Position numbers and translations under genes: made by a program. From positions 2,621,132-2,685,131 of the forward strand of contig NZ_SJPI01000001.1 in assembly GCF_007859865.1 (NCBI RefSeq): a DNA stretch of 64,000 nucleotides, given 5' to 3'. Below the pieces are notes generated by a model. The model was not told the DNA's origin. It saw only the letters and a program-made list of their open reading frames with translations, and ran no database searches. Positions 35,495-44,388 of this stretch are shown piece by piece. This DNA comes from Rubripirellula amarantea (GTDB lineage Bacteria > Planctomycetota > Planctomycetia > Pirellulales > Pirellulaceae). Position 1 is the stretch's first letter. Each line of letters starts with the position of its first letter.

Positions 35495-36391
35495 CTAGTT
35501 TTCGATGGATGCGATAATCGCAGCCACGATGGTCCGCTCTGGTTCGAGGAAATGATTGAAGGGTTCAGCGAGAACGTCGCTGCAAATTCCGCGAATCGAC
35601 AGGGCACTCTTGGTGGCTTTGATATGTCGACTAGCGTACTTGCCCACGTCATAGATCAACTGCAAACGCTCGACTTGTAATTGCAATTCATCGCGACGTG
35701 CTTCATCGTTTTCAATCGCCGCTTGATACAACTTGGTGAACAGCGAAGGGAAGATATTCGCGCCACCATTGACGCCGCCATCGCCGCCCACGGCAATCGC
35801 CCGAGTGAGCAAGTGCTCGGGACCGATGAAGATCGACCAATCGGGGCGTTTGGTCTTGAGCGTAATCAGTTGCTCGAAGTAGTCGAAATCACCACTGCTG
35901 TCCTTGACGCCAATGATGCGGTCATTGTCCGCCAACTGGTTCAATGTTTCGAGTTCGAACCGGACTTTGGTAAGGCTGGGGATGTTGTAGACCATCATTG
36001 GCAGTGGCATCGACTCGCAAACATGATCGACGTATCGCCGCAGTTCGGTTTGCCCCGCGGGAAAATAATAGGGCGTGGTCAGTACTGTTGCGTCGGCCCC
36101 TGCGTCCGCGGCGGCGCGAGAGAGGTGCATCGTTTCGACGTAGGAAGGGTCTGTGACGCCAACCAATACACAAACGCGACCTCCGACTTGCCGACATACG
36201 AGCTCAATGAATTCTCGTCGTAGTCGATGGCTCAAGCTGGGGGCTTCACCGGTAGTCCCCAGAATGAAAATGCCATGGACACCGCCGGCAATCACATGTT
36301 CGATCAACCGCTCGGTGCCGGCAACATCAATGATGTCGTCTTCGAGCAATGGGGTGACCAGCGGTGGAATGATTCCGTGAAGTTTTTGCAT
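35495..36391 (-). CDS. Dihydrodipicolinate synthase/N-acetylneuraminate lyase family aldolase
   Basis: A 298-residue class I aldolase of the DapA/NanA superfamily. Visible: GIIPPLVTPLL start, carboxylate-binding LGTTGEAPSL, catalytic Tyr in MVYNIPSLT and Schiff-base Lys in IIGVKDSSGDF. GGDGGVNGGANI is in the usual C-terminal barrel position. The DapA-specific Arg138 and dimer tyrosines cannot be assigned with certainty, so the substrate (aspartate semialdehyde plus pyruvate, sialic acid, or a keto-sugar acid) is open. It heads the two-gene unit with mtnA. Confidence 0.82.
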   Translation of the reverse strand: MQKLHGIIPPLVTPLLEDDIIDVAGTERLIEHVIAGGVHGIFILGTTGEAPSLSHRLRREFIELVCRQVGGRVCVLVGVTDPSYVETMHLSRAAADAGADATVLTTPYYFPAGQTELRRYVDHVCESMPLPMMVYNIPSLTKVRFELETLNQLADNDRIIGVKDSSGDFDYFEQLITLKTKRPDWSIFIGPEHLLTRAIAVGGDGGVNGGANIFPSLFTKLYQAAIENDEARRDELQLQVERLQLIYDVGKYASRHIKATKSALSIRGICSDVLAEPFNHFLEPERTIVAAIIASIEN

Positions 36392-36465
36392 GCGGCAAGC
36401 GTAACGGGTGGGATAGCAGGCACGCTAGTCGCCCGGCGTCGCACCGTGGTTCTGAGATTCGGCTT

Positions 36466-36495
36466 AGTTTAGGCTTGCCCAGTTTAGGCTTGGGC
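36466..36495. repeat. 15-bp direct repeat, two copies
   Basis: AGTTTAGGCTTGCCC (36466-36480) and AGTTTAGGCTTGGGC (36481-36495), between the DapA-family gene and the glutamine synthetase terminator. Confidence 0.8.
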
Positions 36496-36531
36496 GGCTG
36501 ACCCAACATGTCGGTGCCGACCTGCGGCCAT

Positions 36532-36573
36532 AAAAAAACTTGGCTAATGCTCGTTAGAGCACCAGCCAAGTTT
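36532..36573 (-). terminator. Rho-independent terminator of the glutamine synthetase gene
   Basis: On the minus strand a 10-bp stem AAACTTGGCT / AGCCAAGTTT (arms at 36564-36573 and 36536-36545) encloses a loop with an inner GCTC/GAGC stem and is followed by a T run (the A residues at 36532-36538 on the plus strand). It lies about 33 bases after the stop codon. Confidence 0.9.
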
Positions 36574-36605
36574 CAATAGTTTATCTAAATATCAGTCGAC
36601 CAGCG

Positions 36606-37625
36606 TTAGGCAGGGACGGCTGCACTCTTGACGGTCTTGATGATCTCGGCGGCCACCTTGTAAGGGTCCGCGTTGGATGCAGGACGACGATCTTCGAGCC
36701 AACCCTTCCAGCCGTGCTCGACGGTGAAGATTGGAATACGAATCGAAGCACCGCGGTCGGAAACACCGTAGCTGAATTCGTCGATCGATTGGGTTTCGTG
36801 CTTACCGGTCAAGCGTTGCTCGTTGTCAGCACCATACACGTCGATGTGTTCCTTGATACGGGGTTGGAAGGCTTGGCAAATCGCGTCGTAAACTTCCTTC
36901 GATCCACAGGTTCGCAGAGTCGTGTTGGAGAAGTTGGCGTGCATGCCGCTGCCGTTCCAGTCGCCTTTAACGGGCTTACAGTGATAGTCGATCTTCAGAC
37001 CGTACTTTTCACCAATTCGCTCGAGCAAGTACCGGGCGACCCAAATTTGGTCACCAGCTTCTTTAGCGCCCTTCGCAAAAATCTGGAATTCCCATTGGCC
37101 CATCATCACTTCGGCGTTGATGCCTTCGACATTCAGGCCACACTCAAGGCAAAGGTCGAAGTGTTCTTCGACCATGTCGCGGGCAACAGCATTGGCGGCG
37201 CCAACACTGCAGTAGTAGGGTCCCTGAGGTGCGGGATAACCGCTAATTGGGAAGCCAACTGGCTTTCCGGTTTCGATATCTTGAAGCACGTACTCTTGTT
37301 CAAAGCCGAACCAGAAATCGTTGTCATCGTCTTCGATCGTAGAACGACCGTTGCTCTCGTGAGGCGTTTTGTCGGCATTTAATACCTCGCACATCACCAG
37401 GAAACCGGTACCCAGACGAGCTGGGTCGGGGCAGCAGTAGACAGGCTTGAGCAACAGGTCGCTGCTTCCACCAGCGGCTTGTTCGGTGGATGAACCGTCG
37501 AAGCACCACATGTCAGCGTCTTCAACTTTGCCGCTGAAATCGTCAACAACTTTGGTCTTGCTACGTAGACTCTGAGTGGGCTTGTAGCCGTCGAGCCAGA
37601 TGTATTCCAACTTGCATTTGGTCAT
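36606..37625 (-). CDS. glnII: Glutamine synthetase type II (eukaryote-like)
   Basis: A 339-residue GSII that makes glutamine from glutamate, ammonia and ATP as a decamer. Motifs of the type II family: LEYIWLDGYKP, WCFDGSSTEQA, FGFEQEYVL (metal Glu), GVNAEVMMGQWEFQ-like GINAEVMMGQWEFQIF, DWNGSGMHANFS and DRGASIRIP. Length fits GSII (330-370) and not GSI (about 470), and no adenylylation Tyr region is present. A strong ribosome-binding site AAGGGGGAA lies about 10 bases before ATG 37625. Monocistronic with its own terminator. Confidence 0.93.
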   Translation of the reverse strand: MTKCKLEYIWLDGYKPTQSLRSKTKVVDDFSGKVEDADMWCFDGSSTEQAAGGSSDLLLKPVYCCPDPARLGTGFLVMCEVLNADKTPHESNGRSTIEDDDNDFWFGFEQEYVLQDIETGKPVGFPISGYPAPQGPYYCSVGAANAVARDMVEEHFDLCLECGLNVEGINAEVMMGQWEFQIFAKGAKEAGDQIWVARYLLERIGEKYGLKIDYHCKPVKGDWNGSGMHANFSNTTLRTCGSKEVYDAICQAFQPRIKEHIDVYGADNEQRLTGKHETQSIDEFSYGVSDRGASIRIPIFTVEHGWKGWLEDRRPASNADPYKVAAEIIKTVKSAAVPA

Positions 37626-37976
37626 GGAATTGATTCCCCCTTAAGAAATCAGAAAAAAGTGACCTGGCGCGCTTCGCAACCAACAGGGATGCAAGCGATC
37701 CGCCTCATAAAATTTCGCGCGTCCTACACAACACAATGGTTCTACCTACCACTCGGTTCTGAACTGAGAGGTTACAAACGCTGTTGAAACGCCCGCCACT
37801 TTCATCCCAGAAGACTTGACGTTACTTCCTGTTCCGCCAATACCCTTAAAATAGCCGAAAATCGAGCGGAAGGAAGTCGTAACCCCGGCACTTGGTCGTT
37901 CCTAACGGACAAACTAAGTTTGTGGCCTGGGAAATCCCAACCGATTCCTTTAGGGGAGTCGATGTCGGCACTAGTT
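37626..37976. other. Promoter region of glnII and 3' side of DoxX gene
   Basis: About 350 bases. A 7-bp inverted repeat around one base, ACAAACT/AGTTTGT (37909-37923), may be an operator or part of the DoxX gene end. No sigma54-type GG/GC pair with correct spacing was recognised upstream of glnII. No gene is supported. Confidence 0.45.
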
Positions 37977-38432
37977 TTATTCCAGTAGGCCGTGACCACG
38001 TTTCAAGGCAAACCGACCTGGTCCAAGCAGCGCGATTGCCACCGCTCCGAACAAGTACAACCCGGCTAATTCTACAGCCCAACCCCCGTGATCGCCCAGC
38101 GAAAACAGGTCACCGGCGTGAGCCAAATAGATCGCGACGACCATGTTGAAGGCGAATATCAAGGCCGAAATACGTGTGAACACTCCCAGGGCCATCAGGA
38201 TCGGGACGACGATCTCGCCCACGTACACGCCGTAAGCTATGAATGTTGGAAGCCCTTTGCCTTCGAGCATTCCCTCGATTCCGCCAACGCCAGACTTCAG
38301 TTTCGCTAGGCCATGCAAAAGCATTAACCCGCCGATCGTCACGCGGAGCACTAATTTGCCCAGGTCATCCGTGACCGATGTGGGTTCGTGGCGATTCTCG
38401 TCTGATTTCTTGCTGCTAAACATGCCTGACAT
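37977..38432 (-). CDS. DoxX family membrane protein
   Basis: About 151 residues with four membrane helices. The DoxX pattern is clear: LVLRVTIGGLMLLHGLAKLKSG, GVYVGEIVVPILMALGVFTR and the third/fourth helices ending LFGAVAIALLGPGRFAL. Proteins of this family act in redox or detoxification complexes of the inner membrane; no partner is encoded here. ATG 38432 (or 38423) fits; a longer frame to 38801 would include unlikely sequence and overlap the divergent gene at 38572. Confidence 0.83.
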   Translation of the reverse strand: MSGMFSSKKSDENRHEPTSVTDDLGKLVLRVTIGGLMLLHGLAKLKSGVGGIEGMLEGKGLPTFIAYGVYVGEIVVPILMALGVFTRISALIFAFNMVVAIYLAHAGDLFSLGDHGGWAVELAGLYLFGAVAIALLGPGRFALKRGHGLLE

Positions 38433-38571
38433 GGTGGCGATCTCGAATCGTAGGACGTTAAGGATGGAAGCGGACATTCGCGGCCGACGCAACATTCTAC
38501 CGCTTGAGTGAGCGTACAATATGGCCATTCTCTTTCCGCATCCGCCAAACGAACTCTCCCTCAGAAAACCA

Positions 38572-39294
38572 ATGATGAACCGCACTTCGATTTTCTTACT
38601 CTGCACCGCGATCCTTTGTCCTGCGTCTTCATTGGTGTGGGCGGATGCCCAGGGAACGGTTCTGCTGCAGGACGATTTCAACCGCGAAGAAAGCAATCCT
38701 GAGAAAGAAGACGTTGGCGGTGGTTGGACCACCAATAGCAAAGCCCGGGCGAAGGGGAACAAGCAAGTCGACTTGGTGGACGGTGCGGTCCACATCACCA
38801 TGCACGAGGACGCCGATCATGGCGTTTCATTGGTGCACGACGTAGCGTTCCAAGATGCAACCATCACCTGTCGGTTCAAAATCGGAAAGAAGAACGACGT
38901 TGGTTTCAACATCGCCGATATGAAAGAAAAGTCCGTCCACGCAGGGCACATTTGCATGGCGCGAATCAAGCCAGGGATGTTGCAAATCAGCGACTTGAAA
39001 ACGGGCAACATGAACCAAGAAATCTATGAAGCTCGCAAGGCCGGAACAATCACCGCCGAGCAAAAGCAAATGGCCAAGTCAAAAAACAAGAACTTCAAAA
39101 TCAAGTTGGCGACGGATCAATGGCATGACTTGAGCATCGCGATCTTAGGCGACACGATGACGGTCAAAATTGATGGCGAAGAAGTTGGTGAGTTTTCCTC
39201 ACCCGGCATCGCTCACCCCACAAAGAGCCGCTTAAGGATTGCCGTCAACAGCGATGCCTGGGTCGACGACCTCAAGATCGTCAGCGGCATTTAA
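38572..39294 (+). CDS. Secreted jelly-roll-like (DUF1080/LamG-type) protein
   Basis: A 240-residue exported protein. Signal peptide 1-25 (MMNRTSIFLLCTAILCPASSLVWA). The mature part begins with the DDFNRE start common to concanavalin-like domains and continues in beta-prone segments: GAVHITMHED, ATITCRFKIG, VGFNIAD, WHDLSIAILGDTMTVKIDGEEVGEFSS, ending WVDDLKIVSG. This is the layout of DUF1080/LamG proteins that Planctomycetes encode in many copies, probably binding or cleaving extracellular glycans. Either of two adjacent ATGs (38572, 38575) may be used. Divergent from the DoxX gene. Confidence 0.72.
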   Translation: MMNRTSIFLLCTAILCPASSLVWADAQGTVLLQDDFNREESNPEKEDVGGGWTTNSKARAKGNKQVDLVDGAVHITMHEDADHGVSLVHDVAFQDATITCRFKIGKKNDVGFNIADMKEKSVHAGHICMARIKPGMLQISDLKTGNMNQEIYEARKAGTITAEQKQMAKSKNKNFKIKLATDQWHDLSIAILGDTMTVKIDGEEVGEFSSPGIAHPTKSRLRIAVNSDAWVDDLKIVSGI

Positions 39295-39302
39295 CCCCAG
39301 TA

Positions 39303-39377
39303 ACGGGCACGTAGAATTAGTACGGGCACCTAGAAACAGTGCGCACTTAGAAACAGTGCGGGCACCTAGAAACGGCG
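39303..39377. repeat. Imperfect 17-20 bp tandem repeat, four units
   Basis: Units at 39303-39321, 39322-39341, 39342-39358 and 39359-39377 share CGGGCACCTAGAAACAGTG with small changes. The array starts nine bases after the stop of the secreted jelly-roll-like gene. A small hairpin GAGAAAA/TTTTCTC follows at 39385-39400. Confidence 0.85.
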
Positions 39378-39480
39378 TCGCCTAGAGAAAAGGTTTTCTC
39401 GCCGGTTGATCTCCGGTCCTATAACCAGCGGATCACACCGGCTAGTCAAGTTGCCAGGCCAGATTTCCTAGCCACGTTGA

Positions 39481-39858
39481 CTACCAAGGGCCACGAACGT
39501 AGTTGTAACCGAATTGGTCGGTGTGGCTGGGCCAAGGCGGTGTTGGTCGATAGGCACCGGTGGGGCCAACGCCTGGCGAGTTTGCACTGCGTCCGAATTG
39601 GTGATGCACAGGGTACATCAGGTTCTGACTGACGCCCCAAGACAACGTTTGACGCATGTGAGCGGTTGGTGGAACCACGATCGCAAGCGGTTGTGCGTAC
39701 TGTTGGTGGTAGTAGCCACTGTGCCAGGGTCGGTCCATCGAAAAGTTATGTGCCCACACCTGCGTCATGGCGTAAGGGTCGCCCGCATCGGTGCGTTCGT
39801 TTGCGATCAACGTCGAAGCTACGACGACACTAAACAGAATTAAGGTGCGGGCTAACAT
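39481..39858 (-). CDS. Small secreted protein, unknown
   Basis: A 125-residue protein with a signal peptide (MLARTLILFSVVVASTLIA) and a mature part rich in Pro, Tyr, His, Trp and Gly (DRPWHSGYYHQQYAQP, MYPVHHQFG, PPWPSHTDQFGYNYVRGPW). No recognised domain. The aromatic composition resembles the next gene upstream (39973-40521), suggesting two related surface or cell-envelope proteins expressed in tandem, about 115 bases apart. Confidence 0.65.
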   Translation of the reverse strand: MLARTLILFSVVVASTLIANERTDAGDPYAMTQVWAHNFSMDRPWHSGYYHQQYAQPLAIVVPPTAHMRQTLSWGVSQNLMYPVHHQFGRSANSPGVGPTGAYRPTPPWPSHTDQFGYNYVRGPW

Positions 39859-39972
39859 GGTTAAGGTCCAATATCAAAAGTTGAACAAGTGGCAACGGTT
39901 CGGCGTTTCGGTTAAGTCGGTAATCGAGTGGTTCGACCGCGACGACTAAGCTGACCACCAAGGAAGTTGGGA

Positions 39973-40521
39973 CTATCGAGGAAGTCGCAAGTAGTTCCAG
40001 TACAGGTTACTTGCTGCTTGTCGAACTGGTGGGCTGTAATAAATGGCCCGGGTGCGGTTCATGCCACGTCCGTTGTCGTAGTAGCGATGGTAGCGGTTCT
40101 TGTGCCAGTACAGCATTTCTTCGGGGTTGAAAGGCTGGTAGGTCGAAAAAGTGTGTCCGACGTTTGGCGGTACCGGCAATGGCGAAACGTACATCTGGGC
40201 ATTCGACGTGTTGACGTTGCCCTGGGTGTAGTAATTGTAGAACAGGTCGGGTTGGCCATAGGAGCGACCGATCATCGAACCTGTTCCGCCACAGTCGCCG
40301 CTAGCGCAGCCGGAGCTTCCGCTAATTTCTACGCCGGCGGACTCGGCAGACATGTCGCCCACGTAAGAGCTTCCGGTGTCGAGAACGGAATCACTGATGA
40401 CCTGTTCGCCAACAATGAATCCTTGATCGAGGACATCTTGACCCTCGGCGGTCGCGGCTGCTGCAGCCATCAGTAGGCCGGCGGCGATGAAAAAGGGTCG
40501 ATAGAAGCTGCGTTTTTTCAT
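39973..40521 (-). CDS. Secreted Tyr/Asn-rich protein, unknown
   Basis: A 182-residue protein. Signal peptide 1-27 (MKKRSFYRPFFIAAGLLMAAAAATA). A Ser/Gly-rich stretch with GCASGDCGGTG (two Cys) is followed by a Tyr/Asn/Arg-rich C-terminus (PDLFYNYYTQGN, LYWHKNRYHRYYDNGRGMNRTRAIYYSPP). GGAGGAAC about 10 bases before ATG 40521 is a strong ribosome-binding site. It precedes the other aromatic-rich secreted gene. No function can be given. Confidence 0.72.
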   Translation of the reverse strand: MKKRSFYRPFFIAAGLLMAAAAATAEGQDVLDQGFIVGEQVISDSVLDTGSSYVGDMSAESAGVEISGSSGCASGDCGGTGSMIGRSYGQPDLFYNYYTQGNVNTSNAQMYVSPLPVPPNVGHTFSTYQPFNPEEMLYWHKNRYHRYYDNGRGMNRTRAIYYSPPVRQAASNLYWNYLRLPR

Positions 40522-41038
40522 ACTCCGGTTCCTCCGTGAACCCAGCCCCTAGGGGCTTACCGTCGGGAACCACTCGCGAAATTTGCGGGTGAGCCGAGGG
40601 TGGACGCGGCCGTCTCCGGCCATGGTTGTTCGAAATACGGCACTCGCGATCATTTCCTTCGATCGCGCCCGCACCGTGGTTGCTAGTTCCTTCGGTGTGA
40701 TTGGATGCCCAGGATCAATTTTGAGCAATTCGCCGCAAGTACCTCCCCGATCAGAGGTTTCGCTTTTTCGGGTTCGACCGCTATAACCCGCCTTCGAGAC
40801 TGTGATGCGAACAAATTTCGCAGCTCGCATAGTCTGCCCAAACGGAATAAACTTCCGCCCATTCAGACATGCAATATTGATCCAAGATCATTGAACATGC
40901 TTTAAGACGGCTCCGGCGGCGTGATCGGCGGGAATTGGCGACCTTCCCTGGCTCGACTGGGGACCTGCAAAGGTTCGTCACTTCGACAATTTTAAGACCT
41001 GTATTCAGCTTTCCAAATTCACAAAGGACAACCAGAGC
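40522..41038. other. Intergenic region before the topoisomerase gene
   Basis: About 520 bases. A 93-codon minus-strand frame (40549-40830, ending HPRLTRKFREWFPTVSP) has no signal, no recognised domain and no clear ribosome-binding site, so it is mentioned but not called as a gene. AAAGGA at 41023-41028 is the ribosome-binding site of the following GTG start. Confidence 0.45.
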
Positions 41039-43480
41039 GTGGCTAAGCGGCGTAAAAGCAACAAGAAAGATAGCTCCGGAAAAAGCAGCGACTCGGATTC
41101 ACTGTTTTCAGGACTCGACCCAGCCCTGATCGGCATTCCGTTGCGCCAAGCCGCTCAAGAAAAGTATCTCAACTACTCGTTGTCGGTGATCACTAGCCGA
41201 GCCCTGCCGGACGTTCGTGACGGACTCAAACCGGTGCAGCGACGGATTCTGTACACGATGAACCAGCAGGGTTTGTCGGCAACCGCGAAGCATCGAAAAT
41301 GTGCCAAGGTCGTCGGCGACGTGATGGGTAATTACCACCCGCACGGCGACTCGTCGATCTACGAAGCGCTCGTACGAATGTCGCAGAACTTTTCGTTGCG
41401 CATGCCTTTGGTTGACGGCAGCGGTAACTTCGGCAGCATTGACGGCGATAACGCCGCCGCCATGCGTTACACCGAATGTCGCATGTCGCCGGTGGCGGCT
41501 GAAATCTTGGCTGACCTCGCTACTCGTACCGTTGCGTTCAAAGCCAACTATGACGGTAGTCGCGAAGAGCCCGTTGTATTGCCATCACGCGTACCCAACC
41601 TGCTGGTCAATGGCGCGACCGGCATCGCCGTCGGAATGGCAACCAACATTCCGCCACACAACCTCAAGGAAGTTTGCCTAGCACTATTGAAGTTGTTGCG
41701 AGATCCCGAGGTCAAAGACTATCAGCTTGTTGCCAACGACGCCGTGCAGGGACCCGACTTTCCGACCGGCGGTCAAATTACGAACACCAAGGAAGAACTT
41801 CGCGAGATCTACGCCACGGGCACGGGAACCATCAAGCTTCGCGGCACGCACAAGATGGTCAAAGCACCCAACGGCAATCGCGTTTTGCAAATCGTTTCGA
41901 TTCCATTCGGTGTTAATAAAGCCACGATGTGCGAGCGCATTGGCGAGCTAGTTTTCGGCGGCAAGTTGCCGTTGGTCACCGAAGTGCGAGATCTTTCGAC
42001 TGACGAAATTCGAGTCGACCTGCTGCTGAAAAAGGATGCTGATGAGAACAAGGTTCTCGCGTTCCTGTACAAGAACACACAGCTTCAGAATAATTTTAAC
42101 GTCAACTTGACGTGTCTAGTGCCGACCGAAAATCCAGAAGTCGGCGCGCCGAATCGTTTGAGCCTAAAGGAAATTCTGTGGCACTTTTTACACTTCCGAC
42201 TCGACGTCCTGACTCGTCGATTGGAAAACGAATTAGCCAGCCTTGAACGTCGGATTCACATCCTCAACGGTTTCGCACTGATCTTCGATGCGCTTGACGA
42301 AATCATTCGCATCATTCGCCGCAGCGACGGTAAACCCGACGCGGCCAAAAAGATCATGGCAAAGTTTCCCGCCGACGCGAAGGGAAACGGTCTCGACGAG
42401 GAACAAACCGACGCGATCTTGGAATTGAAACTGTATCGGCTCGCACGACTCGAAATTAACTTGATTCTTGACGAACTCAAAGCCAAAGAAAAACGAGCTC
42501 GTGATATTCGCAAACTGCTTAACGAAGACACGAAGGACACCAACGCATCAGGCCGTTGGAAAATCATTCGTGAAGAGATCGAAACGCTCGTTAACGATTA
42601 TGGCAAAGACGAAGCTGGCAAGCGGCGTTCGATTATTGATACCGTTGAAGAGCAAGAGTACACCGCCGAAGACTTTATCGTGGCCGAAGATTGCCACGTG
42701 ATGGTGACAAGAGACGGTTGGATCAAGCGGCAAAAACAGATCGCGGATCCATCCAAGAGTCGCCTGCGTCAGGGAGATTCGGTGCTCGCCTGCGTTGCGG
42801 GCAGCACGCGAGAAACGATCGGATTATTTTCGTCCTTGGGTGTTTGCTACACCGTTCGGATGGCCGACATTCCGGCATCGACTGGTTTCGGCGAACCCAT
42901 TCAAAAGCTTTTTAAGATGAAAGACGGCGAGAAGATCATCGCCGTGATGTCATTCGATCCACGTGTGATCGGTGACGTCAAGGAAGATCCTAAGAAGCCG
43001 GATCTTTGTCCCGAGGCTCATGGGTTGGCGGCAACTTCCAACGGGTTCGCATTGCGATTTGGCTTGGAATCTTTCGTCGAAGCCTCGACACGAAGCGGTC
43101 GTCGTTACGCACGCGTTAGCGGTGATGCTCGTGTGATTGATGTCGTTTCGATTCACGGTAGCGAAACGATCCTGGCGATCTCACGTGATTGTCGGGCGAT
43201 GGTGTGTTCGGCCGAAGAGATCAACTACTTGTCTGGACCTGGCAAAGGCGTGACGCTTATTCGTTTGGCCAAGGGAGACGAGTTGTTGGGATTCAAAGCC
43301 AGCACGGGCGATCGCGATTTGTTGCTGGTGAAGACAAATCGTGGCGCCGAGAAAACGATTTCGACCGTCAAGTATCGCGTCACGTCGCGCGGCGGACGTG
43401 GGAACGAGATTCAAAAGAACGGTAAGATCGCTGAAATCGTTTTGCCACCGGTCGAAGCACCATCGGAATTGCCGAGCTAA
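41039..43480 (+). CDS. Type IIA topoisomerase subunit A (GyrA/ParC-like)
   Basis: An 813-residue DNA-cleaving subunit. N-terminal basic extension ([10 protein letters not shown]), then the breakage-reunion domain: [29 protein letters not shown] segment [16 protein letters not shown], active-site Tyr144 in AAMRYTE, and [19 protein letters not shown]. The coiled-coil gate and six-blade C-terminal domain follow. The first C-terminal blade ([15 protein letters not shown]) lacks the QRRGGKG GyrA box that allows wrapping; a similar SRGGRG occurs only in the last blade ([11 protein letters not shown]). No gyrB/parE gene is next to it. It could be a second, ParC-like enzyme. GTG start with AAAGGA ten bases upstream. 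Confidence 0.88.
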   Translation: MAKRRKSNKKDSSGKSSDSDSLFSGLDPALIGIPLRQAAQEKYLNYSLSVITSRALPDVRDGLKPVQRRILYTMNQQGLSATAKHRKCAKVVGDVMGNYHPHGDSSIYEALVRMSQNFSLRMPLVDGSGNFGSIDGDNAAAMRYTECRMSPVAAEILADLATRTVAFKANYDGSREEPVVLPSRVPNLLVNGATGIAVGMATNIPPHNLKEVCLALLKLLRDPEVKDYQLVANDAVQGPDFPTGGQITNTKEELREIYATGTGTIKLRGTHKMVKAPNGNRVLQIVSIPFGVNKATMCERIGELVFGGKLPLVTEVRDLSTDEIRVDLLLKKDADENKVLAFLYKNTQLQNNFNVNLTCLVPTENPEVGAPNRLSLKEILWHFLHFRLDVLTRRLENELASLERRIHILNGFALIFDALDEIIRIIRRSDGKPDAAKKIMAKFPADAKGNGLDEEQTDAILELKLYRLARLEINLILDELKAKEKRARDIRKLLNEDTKDTNASGRWKIIREEIETLVNDYGKDEAGKRRSIIDTVEEQEYTAEDFIVAEDCHVMVTRDGWIKRQKQIADPSKSRLRQGDSVLACVAGSTRETIGLFSSLGVCYTVRMADIPASTGFGEPIQKLFKMKDGEKIIAVMSFDPRVIGDVKEDPKKPDLCPEAHGLAATSNGFALRFGLESFVEASTRSGRRYARVSGDARVIDVVSIHGSETILAISRDCRAMVCSAEEINYLSGPGKGVTLIRLAKGDELLGFKASTGDRDLLLVKTNRGAEKTISTVKYRVTSRGGRGNEIQKNGKIAEIVLPPVEAPSELPS

Positions 43481-43487
43481 ATGGCGA

Positions 43488-44336
43488 TTACTTATTGGCT
43501 TGGGCTTTTTCGAGGTAATCCTTCATCCGCTCGTTCTCGGGATCGTGCTTAAGGTAACGCTCGGTCCACTCGATCACGGCGTCATATTTCTTTTGCCGCA
43601 TCAGGGTTTCGACAAGCCCGAACCAAGACGCGGTGATCTGCAGTTGGATCGCTTTCGCTTCACCATTCACTTTGATGGTGAATTCGGTAGCTTCCGTCAG
43701 CATGGCTTCCGCCTCATCAAATCGCCCGGTCAACATCAACGCTTGTCCGAGTCCGTTGGTCACGCCGCCATGGTTGGGGTCAAGTTTCATCGCTGACTTG
43801 AAGATTTCGATGGCTTTGTCGTATTCCTGAAGGTGAATGTGTGTCCAACCGAGCCCGTTGATTGCGTGGATATACTTAGGGTCCTTCTTTAGGGCGGCTT
43901 CAAACCTAGTCAGTGCTGTGCGGTAGTCACGCTGTCCCCATGCTTTCCAGCCCTCGGTCGATAGCAGGCTAGCGGGCATTGTATTATCGGATTCCGCTAC
44001 CTTGGTAAGTTCGATGACTTTGCGTTCGACAATTTCATCCGACGAATTCAACCGCTCGGCATATTGTTGCTTGACGCGAGCCAAATCTAGCTCCGCTCGT
44101 TCAATACGCTCGGCCTGCAGTTTCATTTGCAGGTCGAAGGCCTGCTTCACGAGTTTGCGGACGGAATCGACGCCTTCGAAGTCATCGGTCGACATCGTCG
44201 ATAGACTCTGATCTATACGTTCGAGTTCGGATTGAACGGTTGCTTCGTCGGCTTCATCAGCCGGCATGCTGGAAAGGCCTGTTGCTGTAAGCAAGGCAAA
44301 GAAAGCGAAAGTGCGAAGGGCGATGCGTTGGGGCAT
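43488..44336 (-). CDS. Secreted TPR protein
   Basis: A 282-residue exported protein: signal peptide 1-26, a helical/coiled-coil segment about 30-105 (VQSELERIDQSLSTM..., ERAELDLARVKQQYAERL), then about three TPRs from residue 125 on (GWKAWGQRDYRTALTRFEAALKKDPKYIHAINGLGW, EYDKAIEIFKSAMKLDPNHG, GRFDEAEAMLTEA) and a last helix pair at 245-275. Probably a protein-protein scaffold in the periplasm. Its end is 7 bases from that of the topoisomerase gene (convergent). It lies 52 bases downstream of the kinase gene on the same strand and may be in the same transcript. Confidence 0.8.
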   Translation of the reverse strand: MPQRIALRTFAFFALLTATGLSSMPADEADEATVQSELERIDQSLSTMSTDDFEGVDSVRKLVKQAFDLQMKLQAERIERAELDLARVKQQYAERLNSSDEIVERKVIELTKVAESDNTMPASLLSTEGWKAWGQRDYRTALTRFEAALKKDPKYIHAINGLGWTHIHLQEYDKAIEIFKSAMKLDPNHGGVTNGLGQALMLTGRFDEAEAMLTEATEFTIKVNGEAKAIQLQITASWFGLVETLMRQKKYDAVIEWTERYLKHDPENERMKDYLEKAQANK

Positions 44337-44388
44337 GACTATTTCTCGGTGGCATGGAATGAAAGAGGCTGGGTTACGATTTCGGTAG

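Noticed and set aside
40549-40830. 93-codon minus-strand frame
   Set aside because: No recognisable domain, signal peptide or ribosome-binding site; may be chance or a gene remnant.
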